Shown here: positions 55,901-64,000 of the stretch, in pieces
Layout: each line of letters starts with the position of its first letter
Position numbering within the stretch: position 1 is the stretch's first letter
Source of the DNA: Dendrophyllia cribrosa
Lineage: Eukaryota; Cnidaria; Anthozoa; Scleractinia; Dendrophylliidae
Reading direction: 5' to 3'
DNA length: 64,000 nt
Assembly: GCA_024195265.1 (NCBI GenBank)
Contig: JAJLRJ010000006.1
Location: 6,855,639 to 6,919,638 of the forward strand
Notes under the pieces: generated by a model
What the model saw: only the letters and a program-made list of their open reading frames with translations
Told to the model about the DNA's origin: nothing
Databases searched by the model: none
Translations under genes and position numbers: made by a program

Positions 55901-58161
55901 TAATAACAAAATTTAAATTCTCATGGCTATTCCTATACATTTCCAATAGAAGTAGTGGGGAGAAATTGTTTGGATATCAAGACAACTCATCTTGTATGAT
56001 CATGTCCTTAATTCTCATGACCTCTCTGATTGATAAGGCATTGATATTACAAGGAGAAATTTGATGCTGATCACTGTTGGGGCTTAAAGGGTTAATACAT
56101 TTGTAGAGCTTTAATGGTAAATATTAGTAGTTCATACTTGTCACAGATGGGTCCAGATTCTACAGGTCCTTTCACAGCACTCCACATGGAGTCCACCATA
56201 ATACGACCATCTGGTTGCCGTAGATCTTTATCAGTAAGCTTGCACAGGTATCTGTAACACAAGAATCAGTAAGAATTACATATAAAGCATGCATTAATTA
56301 ATAGTCTTTACAAATTTTAAAAATTTCATTTTTAAAGTCACATGTAAATGGTTCATGGAGACTTAATCAAATTTTCTTTAAGAACAATTCAACACTATTC
56401 TTGGACTTGTTTTTTGTACAACAACCTCACAAATCTGCTGTCAGTAAAAATTCACATTAGTATCATTAGTATTATTAGACCCTTTCTACTTGACAGTCAG
56501 ACATGTCGAACAACTTTGATTTATTATTTAGCTCTATTTATTTAATTATTTAATTTAAATAGTTATTATAACTCATATATACTCTCCCTTTTCAATGTGA
56601 TTAATTTAGTCAGAGCTTCATATTAACTAGTTTCTAAAAGTTCTGTATAAACTCCACCCACTTGTAATCGCTCTGTGGTAGTAGCCAACTCGAAAGCTTG
56701 GCTCCTTTGGCTGCTACACACTTTTTCCTATGTTATGTTTAATTCAATGTATAGTTAGCTCTGTTCTTCTCTTTTTTTTTTCCTTATTGTTGTTGTATTG
56801 TAATTGAATAAGTGTGAATAATAAACTTGAACTTGAACTTGAACTTAGTATCTGAATCTGGTTTCAGATTGTGCGTTCCATTTGGCGAACTACATGTAGT
56901 TTCAGATCAACAGCACATGGTCATTCAGATCACGCAAACAAACAAAAAGAGGCCCTTCACAGAAGGGCCTGGGGAGAATGAACGGAACAGATCAATCTTT
57001 TTTCAGATTTTTGTTCCAGCTAACATGAAAATCCAAACAATCTGAAATTCCTGAATCTCAAACTGGATTGTCTGAAAGGAATGCTACCTAACTGTCTTTT
57101 TTGCAGGATTGATGAATCTTCACTTCAAGTACATTATGTGCCACCACTCACCTGATAACAGGTCTCCTAAGTGGAATAATGTACTGCATGATTGCTTGGA
57201 TGCTAAACCACAAGCGAAGCTAACAAAAACAACAAGACATTCAAGACAGAGTTCTAAGATTAATCCTAAGGAATGGAGCAGAACAGCTCAGATGTACCAG
57301 CAACTGGAAAAATTGCTGTCTACATGTACAGTAAGTTCTCTGCAGCATGCTAAATACAATGTACTGGGTGGCTATGGTTGCAATGTATCTCTTGTGATGC
57401 ATTTTAGTTACAGGAGAAGCCCAATGATGCACTGATACCTATAATGCATTGGATAAATATGTGCACATGCATCTGCACATTGCCAACACTCATTGATTCC
57501 TATTTTTTGTATTTCATTGTTGTTTTGAATGGCCTGACATGTACATGTAGCTTTGAGATGAATTGAGTAAAACATCCATTGCTCTATATTTCTTTATCTG
57601 ACATTTTTTGTCGGAGGCTACTTATTTAATGAGATTTCTTTTCCTTTACATACACTGTAACAATACCACACAAATCAAACTTACATGTTTGGCAATGAAT
57701 AACAAAGAAAAATGCATGCATGACAATGAAGTACACACATTAATGCATCTGAAAAACTGTGCAGATGCATTAATTGTGCACATGGTTTGCTCATCTCTGA
57801 CCTGCAGTGTACAATGGTATTTCTAACCAGGGCTGTCATTAAGATTTGAGACAGGCGTTGCTCTGATCTTAGCAACCGTAACAAGCTTGTTGCTTTGTCC
57901 GTAAATTTAACATATAACGGGCAAGATCACCCGTAACATCAAGGTCCCATCAAGTGTACTTACTCGTAACAGATGCTATGGGTGATGGCCCTTAATGACA
58001 CCCCTGCTAACCTGAGTGACGATGTTTATAAGGTGATGAGCAAGAGAAAATGGCAGGGAAGCAGGATCAGCATCTTGAAAGGCTTCTCTGATTGCAGACA
58101 GGCCGCCATTATCACAGAAGTAAGCTACATTGATCAGCAGAGCTTCAGGAACTTCACCATC
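20220..58161 (-). CDS. USP34: USP34-type ubiquitin carboxyl-terminal hydrolase, 23 internal exons, partial
   Basis: Host gene on the minus strand. I could follow 23 exons (listed separately), about 4.27 kb of coding sequence or 1,420 codons, all with AG acceptor and GT donor and with phases that agree at all 22 junctions, without an internal stop. The product matches the long helical scaffold region of animal USP34: segments such as [30 protein letters not shown], the ubiquitin-like stretch before [12 protein letters not shown], and LLPTNQSIL are recognisable. The catalytic peptidase domain, which follows in this family, is not in the window and must lie left of position 1. USP34 removes ubiquitin and acts for instance in Wnt/axin regulation in vertebrates (established). 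The nested viral elements lie in the intron after the exon at 20220-20278. Confidence 0.88.
20380..21685 (+). repeat. Minisatellite, about 81-bp unit, about 16 copies
   Basis: Unit contains GAGGTTTGGACTATAGTGAT, TTGACTGGAAAATATTGGTA and GTGGTCGCTTA(C/G)GAGAGG. Units vary by a few substitutions. Lies in the USP34 intron between exons at 20278 and 21894. Confidence 0.9.
21894..22124 (-). CDS. USP34: USP34 exon
   Basis: 77 codons, [16 protein letters not shown] to [14 protein letters not shown]; phase 0 to 0. Confidence 0.87.
22235..22560 (+). repeat. C-rich degenerate repeats
   Basis: Three imperfect copies of CCCTCC...CATGGGTA(A/G)GACAG...AATGTCCAC with CCCCA runs. Intron of USP34; no coding signal. 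Confidence 0.6.
22694..22818 (-). CDS. USP34: USP34 exon
   Basis: Encodes [13 protein letters not shown] and [14 protein letters not shown]; phase 1 in, 0 out. Confidence 0.85.
22819..24017. other. USP34 intron, nothing recognised
   Basis: AT-rich, no exon, repeat array or transposon end that I can support. Confidence 0.5.
24018..25137 (-). CDS. USP34: USP34 exon, 1.12 kb
   Basis: Largest exon. Opens with [15 protein letters not shown], then an acidic linker, [44 protein letters not shown] and [14 protein letters not shown]. Phase 0 in, 1 out. Confidence 0.92.
25911..26159 (-). CDS. USP34: USP34 exon (start of ubiquitin-like stretch)
   Basis: 83 codons with [18 protein letters not shown] and [19 protein letters not shown], matching the USP34 ubiquitin-like segment. 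Confidence 0.9.
26515..26647 (-). CDS. USP34: USP34 exon
   Basis: Encodes [15 protein letters not shown] and [14 protein letters not shown]; donor GTAAGG. Confidence 0.87.
27232..27302 (-). CDS. USP34: USP34 exon
   Basis: Encodes [19 protein letters not shown]. Donor GTCTGT is weak but phase and similarity fit. Confidence 0.78.
27388..27473 (-). CDS. USP34: USP34 exon
   Basis: Encodes [19 protein letters not shown]; phase 1 in, 0 out. Confidence 0.8.
27640..27995 (+). repeat. Minisatellite, 42-bp unit, about 8 copies
   Basis: Unit TGCTGTGTTCACACTAGGGC followed by AAAACATGTTTAGTCTGGCTTA, with small substitutions. In the USP34 intron upstream of the exon at 27388. Confidence 0.88.
28375..28474 (-). 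CDS. USP34: USP34 exon
   Basis: Encodes [19 protein letters not shown] and [12 protein letters not shown]; phase 0 in, 1 out. Confidence 0.87.
28940..29178 (+). repeat. Purine-rich G-tract array
   Basis: Uninterrupted GGGAGGG/GGGGAGGG tracts with several copies of AAGGCGAGGGTGGGGAGGGG. Able in principle to form G-quadruplex or triplex DNA. The apparent proline- or glycine-rich frames here are by-products. Confidence 0.85.
29277..29384 (-). CDS. USP34: USP34 exon
   Basis: 36 codons, [20 protein letters not shown] to PCDPAK; phase 0 to 0. Confidence 0.87.
29935..30078 (+). repeat. Short tandem repeats of GTTGCGAG
   Basis: Alternating TTGCGAGTTGCGAG and TTGCGAGGTTGCGAG units; a related inverted stretch lies at about 31224-31262. 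Confidence 0.8.
30079..31837. other. USP34 large intron, nothing recognised
   Basis: AT-rich sequence without exon or clear transposon ends. Confidence 0.4.
31838..33606. mobile_element. Inverted-repeat DNA transposon, 1.77 kb, CTTCGA duplication
   Basis: Starts CAACACTCCAAGTTGCGACC and ends with AACTTGGAGTGTTG in inverted form; both sides are flanked by CTTCGA (31832-31837, 33607-33612). Inside each end are several GGCGACTAAAATTTT repeats. No transposase recognised; a 79-residue frame at 32859-33098 (minus) with a hydrophobic end is of doubtful meaning. Fragments resembling its ends occur at 59890-59995. Confidence 0.75.
33740..34561 (+). repeat. Dispersed repeat copy A, interrupted
   Basis: Same sequence as 44357-45172 in the same direction, including a perfect-stem hairpin around 33960-34060 (CTGACGTTTCGAG ... 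CTCGAAACATCAG). Continues after the insertion at 37880-37925. Confidence 0.85.
34562..37875. mobile_element. TTAA-flanked DNA transposon, 3.3 kb, inside repeat copy A
   Basis: Begins GAGTGACTTTCCCT and ends AGGGAAAGTCACTC, flanked by TTAA on both sides (34558-34561 and 37876-37879). Long inverted arms run inward for several hundred bases and resume around 35740-35850 against 37015-37170. The uninterrupted copy B at about 45172 reads across with a single TTAA, giving a direct empty-site comparison. TTAA is the piggyBac-type target; termini do not look like canonical piggyBac, and no transposase survives. Confidence 0.8.
36078..36730 (+). pseudogene. Decayed C2H2 zinc-finger protein gene inside the TTAA element
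   Basis: Successive fragments in the plus strand read [21 protein letters not shown], then [39 protein letters not shown] and [13 protein letters not shown], broken by stops and shifts. The order resembles an uncharacterised cnidarian family with one C2H2 finger and a GWAL motif. Captured or passenger gene, not functional here. Confidence 0.5.
38090..39660 (+). repeat. Minisatellite, about 46-bp unit, over 30 copies
   Basis: Unit AGGACACTTTGTGATGCCAG then TCATGGAGTAGCGTGCAAACCCCCC; variation CATGCAAAC/GTGCACCC defines subtypes that occur in blocks, showing higher-order duplication. In the 15.8-kb USP34 intron. Confidence 0.92.
39888..43633. mobile_element. Long inverted-repeat element, about 3.7 kb
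   Basis: About 1 kb at 39888-40915 reappears inverted at about 42575-43633 (for example GTATAACAAAACTCACTTGATAC against its complement at 43510-43545; AGTTTTGTTTGCATT/GGGGTAGGGG ends inside). About 1.65 kb of unrelated sequence lies between, including a run of 25 C at 42012-42036. No transposase or clean target duplication seen. Confidence 0.65.
43865..44020. repeat. Long palindrome (MITE-like hairpin)
   Basis: GAGTTATATAAGCAC...TTTTTAAGAACAC...AGAAGTGC is followed by its inverted form (GCACTTCTCGAGTGTTCTTAAAAA...GTGCTTATATAACTC). Confidence 0.8.
44357..45215 (+). repeat. Dispersed repeat copy B, uninterrupted
   Basis: Direct copy of 33740-34561 plus 37880-37925, with the same hairpin at about 44575-44650. 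Serves as the empty site for the TTAA element. It ends about 75 bp from the USP34 exon at 45290. Confidence 0.85.
45290..45444 (-). CDS. USP34: USP34 exon
   Basis: Encodes [35 protein letters not shown]. Next exon is 15.8 kb away at 29384. Confidence 0.87.
45735..46175 (+). repeat. Tandem repeats, about 105-bp unit, about 4 copies
   Basis: Unit includes GTGACCATTCAAATGAAAGC, TACTGAGCAGTACTTTCCTG and CTGTACAAGGTGGCTCTAAC. A single degenerate unit lies at about 49875-50030. Confidence 0.85.
46505..46838. repeat. MITE-like inverted repeat
   Basis: CTCCCAACTTTCGAGGGTGTCC...AATATGACAAACTAT pairs with ATAGTTTGTCATATT...GGACACCCGCAAAGGTTGGGAG. Its right end is only a few bases from the donor of the exon at 46845. 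Confidence 0.7.
46845..47119 (-). CDS. USP34: USP34 exon
   Basis: Encodes [33 protein letters not shown] and [17 protein letters not shown], among the clearest USP34 segments. Confidence 0.9.
47405..47532 (-). CDS. USP34: USP34 exon
   Basis: Encodes [19 protein letters not shown] to [12 protein letters not shown]; phase 0 in, 2 out. Confidence 0.85.
48278..48644 (-). CDS. USP34: USP34 exon, acidic linker
   Basis: 367 bp; low-complexity Ser/Asp/Glu-rich linker, then [19 protein letters not shown] and [11 protein letters not shown]. Phase 1 in, 0 out. Confidence 0.75.
49544..49709 (-). CDS. USP34: USP34 exon, Ser-rich
   Basis: Encodes a Ser/Arg-rich linker ([18 protein letters not shown]) and [14 protein letters not shown]; supported by phase and splice sites, less by conservation. 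Confidence 0.7.
50167..50413 (-). CDS. USP34: USP34 exon
   Basis: Encodes [18 protein letters not shown] through [14 protein letters not shown]; phase 0 in, 1 out. Confidence 0.87.
51146..51238 (-). CDS. USP34: USP34 exon
   Basis: 31 codons, [18 protein letters not shown] to DCMWLAAQ; phase 0 to 0. Confidence 0.87.
51883..51961 (-). CDS. USP34: USP34 exon
   Basis: Encodes [19 protein letters not shown] then LHVE. Donor is GAG|GTAATA; reading past it gives sequence without relatives. Confidence 0.87.
52030..52130 (-). repeat. tRNA-derived SINE head
   Basis: On the minus strand it reads ATAGCTCAGTGGTTAGAGCAT (about 52108-52088) and later GGGTTCAAGTCC, matching the A and B boxes of a tRNA promoter, but the cloverleaf is not complete. 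Best read as a SINE. Confidence 0.6.
52626..52690 (-). CDS. USP34: USP34 exon
   Basis: Encodes [19 protein letters not shown]; donor GTAAGT, phase 0 in, phase 2 out. Confidence 0.75.
53290..54057 (+). other. CpG-rich stretch with short open frames in a USP34 intron
   Basis: Locally GC-rich with many CG dinucleotides, unlike its surroundings. Several overlapping frames exist on both strands, for example one from 53931 ending in a possible donor at 54057 ([18 protein letters not shown]). I cannot assign a gene; could be a first exon with promoter or a retrocopy fragment. Confidence 0.3.
54302..54380 (-). CDS. USP34: USP34 exon
   Basis: Encodes [19 protein letters not shown] and AGLSQIA, a very conserved segment; donor GTAAGT. 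Confidence 0.88.
55070..55192. repeat. Imperfect hairpin
   Basis: TTTTCAAACCAGTTTAATTTT...TTTCCTTTGTCTCAGATT is mirrored by AATCTGAGACAAAGGAAAA...CCAACTGGTTTGAAAA. Confidence 0.75.
55225..55325 (-). repeat. Second tRNA-derived SINE-like fragment
   Basis: Minus strand reads GCATGGTCGAGTGGTATAGG and then GTTCAAGTCCTGCTC, again A-box and B-box like, of a different tRNA type from the 52-kb copy. Confidence 0.5.
55785..55812 (+). repeat. Run of 28 G
   Basis: Uninterrupted G homopolymer; length may be uncertain in assembly. Confidence 0.8.
56138..56251 (-). CDS. USP34: USP34 exon
   Basis: Encodes [19 protein letters not shown] and a WSAVKGP segment; phase 2 in, phase 2 out. Confidence 0.85.
57152..57219 (-). 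CDS. USP34: USP34 exon
   Basis: 68 bp encoding [19 protein letters not shown]; donor GTGAGT, ends in phase 2. Confidence 0.85.
58012..58161 (-). CDS. USP34: USP34 exon (first in window)
   Basis: Phase 0 to 0, 50 codons, beginning [20 protein letters not shown] and ending [12 protein letters not shown]. Earlier exons lie right of the window or were not found. Confidence 0.85.
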
Positions 58162-59880
58162 CTACCAAAATTAACCAAAAAATTATCCTATCATTAATAT
58201 TTTGCAACAGTGCTTAAAATCAGAAAAAATGATTCTTGATTCTTCTGATTCTTGCAATTCCCTTGTTTGTTTTCAGTGGGTAATGGTGTAACAACACAAC
58301 TATTGATATATTGTGATAGTTAGTATCGCAATATAGCGAGCTATCAATAGTAAAATCAACTATCGATAATCATCGCAATAGTTTGGCCTGACTATGGATA
58401 GTTTCAAAAGTGGGAAAAAGGCGAACGCATTTTGGCTGCATTATACTTATTGTATCCTTGATTGAAATATAATAAAATATTGAAATAAAATTGTCTGTGT
58501 CTTACATTACTATAAGGCGAGGACAACACAATCCATCAGCACAATTTTTGTTTTTACGTGGATCACGTGGGCACCAAAACAATAACATGTGGTGGACAAA
58601 AACGTTTTTATATTTTACTATCGCAACACTGATCCAACTATTGCAATAATATCACAATTGTGCCTCAACTATCACAATACTCTTCCAATATTATCATCTT
58701 TGTAATAAATAATGGTCTGACAGTAATTTATATTTCTAGACAACATTAAGGGGACTATCCTACGCACCACATTCACACAGGTGCTTTCTCTTTTAAAGAA
58801 TATTGATTATTATTATTAAACAAGAGGCTCCAAGCAGCCTATACTCATGCGCATGCGTAAGAGAGTTTTACGATATATTTTAAACATGCTAAGAAGATGT
58901 CCGATATGGAGAAAAGTTACTCCTTTCATTCAGTCATCGTTCCTGCAAACCAAGTTGTTTACTATTGAATGTTTTGTAAATAAAGACTGTACCACAATGA
59001 AGCCAGTGATTCGTCTACGTCTTATATATACCAAACGTGAACATTAGTAATGTTAGTAGGGTTGAAGGAGACGCTGTCGTGACACTTCAGTAATGCTGTT
59101 TTACCGGAAGTGAGAGTAGAGTAGCCAGAAGTCACTAAACAGGAAGTGTTAATGGCAAAGCTATGAACCGGAAGTGAACAATTTAAAATATGCGTGCATA
59201 AATTTGCATGCAAATCGTGACACAAAAAATAATAAAAAGAAAAAGAAAGAAAAGAAAAACGAAGGGCATTTTTTAACTCATTGCGCTTTGCGCATGAGTA
59301 ATTATCATCTTTTTAATAAAATTAATGATGGTCTAATTTTAATTAATTAATTAATTAAGACAGTAATTGATATAATTGAAAGCTCATTGTAAATTGAACT
59401 TTCTTAAAACTGTCTATATTATTTTTTTATAGAGGAAAACTGAGTGCAGACTAAAATGAAAACAAGTTTCTCCACTCCAAATAAAAAAACAACTTTAAAT
59501 GATTATTATGCTCGAGTTATAAACAGATCTACTTACATTTACGTCACAGTACTTGGAACAATCTTTGCTTGTTGTTTCCTAAACACAGAAAGATCCGCAA
59601 AGATCAGCCATACAAAACAATCTGCAACAGCTGTTTTGTCTACATGTACTGTGGATAGTTGTGTGGACACTATGCTATCGATGGTGTCACAGGAAGTTTT
59701 TAAATAATTAACCAGACATTTGTTGACAGGAAGTTGTTAAACAATAAAACACCCAACACCACAACGATAGCTGTACAATGATGCATAGCATTTATTGTCA
59801 GGCAACCAGAAAGAGATTGCATACTAAATTTGCTAAAGGGACACAAGACCTGAATTACACAAAGACCTTTCCACAGGAGG
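58162..59880. other. Upstream USP34 intron sequence, nothing recognised
   Basis: AT-rich; I found no further USP34 exon between 58162 and 64000. Confidence 0.4.
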
Positions 59881-60544
59881 TCGAGTTCACTGCAGGGCTC
59901 GAAATTGCGACTAACTGGTCGCCAATGCGACCAAAAATTGAGTGCTGGCGACTAGATTTTCGGAACTGGTCGCCAGGTGGCGACTCACGTTTTGTCCGAT
60001 AACCACAAAAAACTTCTGCACTAAAATAAATATTTTAGTTTATACACCGGCGTATGTTTGTCTCACAGAGCTGCCAGAGCGCCACTGAAGCCAAAAATCA
60101 AATTGAGCAAAAAGGTCCGCATCGAACACGCAACACACAAACGCGAGCGTTGAGTTTATAAATTGTGAAATTTAGTCTCAAATTGTAAAAATACCTGTGT
60201 TAAAACAGTGCTCGCTATCTTTGTCGGACATTTTGAAGCTTTTAGCAATGAAGGAACACCAAAGACAACAAAAGAAGCCAACGAAAGTCTGTAAACAAGC
60301 GGCCATCTTGGTTAACCCAATGTCCTCAAGAAATTTGCACAGCTACCAAGCTTGTTGTGGCCTGAACGAACGGTGGGCAAACGAATGTAGCTGCGATCAA
60401 AAGTGTGGGGTTTTTTTTCAATACAGGATGATTCGATGGATAGAAGCAAAGTATAGCTCACGTTTCTTAGAGCCAATTCTCTGACTTGCATTCCAAAATT
60501 TGAGCTTCAAACTCGGGGTGCGGCTTATCTGCGAGTGCAGCTTT

Positions 60545-61430
60545 AATTTATGCTGTGGCTAAATACCCGGCAGCCGGGCACGGTCTCAAATAGACTAAAT
60601 GCCCGGCAGTCAGAAATTTTCACTGAAATGCTCTTTCAAACCTTTTGAGAGTATTCGATTTTCGTTTAGAAATGTCAAGCGCTTCCAAAAATTATTTTGC
60701 TTTTCCAGTTGACGAAATATCCAAGCTTGGGCATACCATAAGATGGCTATGTTCTTGACACTTAGAAAATTTCTGCTGAGACTCGCAGTCAGAAATTTTC
60801 ACAGAATTTCGACTGGACGTCTCACTCAAACCTCTTAAGAGTATTCAAAGTTCGTTTAGAAATGTAAAGCGATTCCCAAAATTATTTTGATTTCCAGTTG
60901 ATGAAATATCCAAGCTTGGGCATACTATAAGATCGCTATGTCCTCAACACTTAGAAAATTTCTGCACAAACTGCAGGGCACGGCCTCAAAATGCCCAGCA
61001 GTGAGAAATTTTCATTAGAATTTTCACTGAAAGGCTCTTTCAAACCTTTTGAGAGTATTCAAAGTTCGTTTAGAAATGTCAAGCGATTCCCAAAATTATT
61101 TGAAAGTATTATTTACAGTCAAAATTCTGTGAAAATTTCTGACTACCGGGCATTTAGTCCTGATTGGAGGCTGTGCCTGGCAGTCTGTAGAAATTTTGCT
61201 AAGTGCCATGAACATAGCTATCTTATGGTATGCCCAAGCTTGAATATTTCGTCATCTAGAAAGGCAAAATAACTTTTGGAAGCGCTTGACATTTCTAAAC
61301 GAACATCGAATACTCTCAAAAGGTTTGAAGGAGCCTTTCAGTGAAAATTCTATGAAAATTTCTCACTGCTGGGCATTTAGTCCGTGCCCGGCAGTCTGCA
61401 GAAATTTTCTAAGAATTGTCATTGTGATTT
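60545..61430. repeat. Repeats of about 190 bp, direct and inverted copies
   Basis: Three direct copies (near 60600, 60780, 60995) contain CAGTCAGAAATTTTCAC, TTTTGAGAGTATTCGA/AAG and CGTTTAGAAATGTCAAGCG; an inverted version covers about 61195-61380. Confidence 0.75.
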
Positions 61431-61667
61431 CAGTAGTTAGCTATGTGCAAAAGCTCAGTTTTTCTTGTCACCGAAGACAAAAATAAGTCGCCTGTGGCAC
61501 ACAGTCACTGCTAGGACATAGCCCAGAAATCCATAACAAAATTATAATCTTAAAATAAAAAAGGTATTTTAATCAGCTTCATACTTCTGGGTTTATTATA
61601 GAAATTGGCCAAAGAGGGCCCAAGAAAGGGGCCCCAAAAGGGCATTTGAACTTCTTTGTACCGTCTA

Positions 61668-63865
61668 CAGTACCTCCCAAAAGTAAGTTTGCTGTCGCTA
61701 CGCGAATCGCGTCGCGCGCTACGCGATTCACGTCACGCGCGACGCGATTCGCGTAGCGCAAGAGTCACTGGTGCAAATTACGAAAGGTTTATCTTGCGAG
61801 AAACCGATTAATTTCGCGCAGCGGTCTGTCATGGGTCAGAACATAACTGCAACTCGATGGTTGGCAGCAAAATCGAAGGCGAATCGGTTGCGAATGTGTT
61901 TGAAGTTTTCGTTTACGCAAGCGATCCTGCCATAAACAAGCGACATTTAAAATTTGATTGTGAATGTGTTTGAAGTTTTCGTTTACGCTAGCGATACGCT
62001 ATTCTGAATCTCTACGAGTTTCGCCATAAACAAGCGACACGCTATGACAAGCAAAATTTAAAGATCGATTGCGAATGTGTTTGAAGTTTTCGTTTATGCA
62101 AGCGATACGCTATGCTAAATCTCTTCGAGATTTGCCATAAACAAGCGACATTTAAAGATCTACGCAAGCGATATGCTATGACAAGCAAAATTTAAAGATC
62201 GATTGCGAATGTGTTTGAACAAGAGAAAATAATTGGACCTGTCCAATTATAATCTCTTGGTTGGAAGTTTTCGTTTACGCAAGCGATACACTATGCTAAA
62301 TCTCTTCGAGATTCGCCAACCAAAGATTGCAAGCAGTCGGCGCTTTGCGAATTCGTGTGTGTTTGAATGTGTTTGAAGTTTTCGTTTACGTAAGCGATAC
62401 GCTATGCTGAATCTCTTTGAGATTCTCCATAACCAACGGTGAGGCATGAGATTAGTTTAAATAAGAAAACGCAACAACTGTGTATTCGTTTGATATATTT
62501 TTTAATAGTTCCACAAAACAAATTTCTGCAAATTTGCATTTCTTCAAAATAACTAACTTGCGTGTGTAATTTGAAACCTGCACTATTCACTTGTACAATC
62601 ACATCGTCATAACCTATTCCGTTACAAAGTATTTTATTTACAGTCAATCAGTTATTTTACAGTCAGAAAAAGGCCCTTTTTCACAGCGTAATTACGAGCA
62701 TAATAGCAACAGTCGAGCATAATTTGGAGCATAATAGTCCGTTTTAAGGGCAATGCCAAAAAGCATAATACTCGATTTTAGGAGCGAAGTTTGGTCGCCT
62801 TGCGCAACAAAGACGATCCGCTTCGATCAATACAGACAAGTTAACTTTATGTATAAAGACCGAAATGCTATGAATATAACTTTAGCGCGATCGATAGTTC
62901 ACTTGGTTGCACCTTCAAACATCTTCAAACACCGTTTTCGCCGTTTATGCAAGCGATACGCTACGCTAAATTTCTTTGAGATCATGTGAATTCGATGGCC
63001 GAGTTTTGTAATTCCAGGCAAGGTAACTTATAATTTCCCGTAAAGAGATCGATTGCGAATGTGTTTGAAGTTTTCGTTTACGCAAGCGATACGCTACGAC
63101 AAGCGAAATTTAAAGATCGCGATTGCGATTTTGTGTTTTTCGAGCGTTTGAAATGTTCGACGAGGGAGTTACTGATATGTCAATCATTGCAAGCTCTAGC
63201 TGTCATGTATGCAAATTTTTACTTTTGATTTGCACGTGGCGATTTAAGCTAACATCTAAACAGCAATTCTAGCGAAGGTCAAAACAATAAACACCAAAAA
63301 GCGAATGGATTCGCACCATTTTAAACTACTTTGCAGTTGTTCTAATTTTTAAACTACTTTGCAATTGTTAACAGAGTTCAGCAAACACTGTCTATCGAAT
63401 CGAAGTTTGGTCGCCTTGCGCGAACGGCCTTAAGTTCGCCGAAGTTGACGAGACAACAAAAGTCCCCTTCGATCGATACAGACAAGTTTACTTTATGTAT
63501 AAAGACCGAAATGCTATGAACGATCTCTTTTAAAATATAACAGAGTTCAGCAAACAACGGAAAGAAACCAAATAATTTTCAGAGTCAGGTCCATGCGATA
63601 CTTTTCAATAGGGTTTTCTGATCGCCATGGTGTTCAATTCGCTCGCGTATTTACAGCTGTACATGTAGCTCTATTGTGGATGTTCAATAGTGTATTAAAA
63701 TCGCGCGAGAAGGTTTAGCCATAGAAAATGTTGTTTAAAGCTTCGCGCGCTACGCGATTCGCGTAGCGCGCGACGTGATTCGCGTAGCGCACGACGCTAA
63801 TCGCGTAGCGCGCGACGCTAATCGCGTAGCACGCGACGACGGGCACTTACTTTTGGGAGGTACTG
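61668..63865. mobile_element. TA-flanked inverted-repeat element, 2.2 kb
   Basis: Begins CAGTACCTCCCAAAAGTAAG and ends with its reverse complement; both sides are flanked by TA (61666-61667, 63866-63867), the Tc1/mariner target. Next to each tip is a cluster of palindromic CGCGTAGCGCGCGACGCGATT-type units shorter than 20 bp each. The interior holds repeated GCGAATGTGTTTGAAGTTTT and CGTTTACGCAAGCGATACGC units. No transposase seen; probably non-autonomous. Confidence 0.7.
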
Positions 63866-64000
63866 TATTCGGTGAGTAATCAATGTCGTATCAAATCAGT
63901 GGTAATGTAATGTTTCTTAATATTTCTCCTTTGCAGACTTACAACTGAGAAGATCAAGGAGACACATTTCTTTTAGTTCTTTTAAAATTTTAACTGATAA

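Overview
The window looks like nuclear DNA of a metazoan, most likely an anthozoan cnidarian (coral or anemone relative). The reasons are an AT-rich, intron-rich host gene with cnidarian-style repeats, frequent ACATGTA words, and large virus-like Polinton elements. The organism call is inference; the gene calls below are not.

Region 1 (1-20085) is a nest of two Polinton/Maverick-type (adintovirus-like) elements. The outer one is represented by a protein-primed family-B DNA polymerase gene, whose 5' part (1-1087) and 3' part (18126-19742) are separated by a second, complete element of about 17.04 kb (1088-18125). The inner element has inverted terminal repeats of about 1.74 kb that begin AGTAGT, and it is flanked by a 5-bp duplication (GATGT). 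It carries a full virion and integration set, nearly all on the minus strand: chromodomain integrase, large minor-capsid candidate, major capsid protein, adenain-like protease, packaging ATPase and a series of small basic or hydrophobic virion-type proteins. A divergent side carries a 178-aa unknown protein, and a GRF-zinc-finger protein lies further right. It has no polymerase or helicase of its own. Genes are packed with gaps of a few bases, TATA boxes stand 35-90 nt before most start codons, and many ATGs directly follow an A tract. The outer element appears to end at 20085 in a fold-back that also ends in ACTACT.

Region 2 (20086-58161) is host: 23 minus-strand exons of a USP34-type ubiquitin hydrolase. 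All exons have AG/GT borders and matching phases at all 22 junctions. The protein's amino end is at high coordinates; its catalytic domain must lie left of position 1. The whole viral nest therefore sits in a USP34 intron, with its right end only about 135 bp from the exon at 20220-20278. A 15.8-kb intron (29385-45289) is filled with DNA transposons, including a TTAA-flanked element whose empty site survives in a second copy of its target 7-10 kb away, and a 1.77-kb element with a CTTCGA duplication. Minisatellites occur at 20.4, 27.7, 30.0, 38.1 and 45.7 kb.

Region 3 (58162-64000) is intron or intergenic sequence with repeats, among them a 2.2-kb TA-flanked inverted-repeat element (61668-63865). 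I saw no rRNA genes, intact tRNA genes or CRISPR array.
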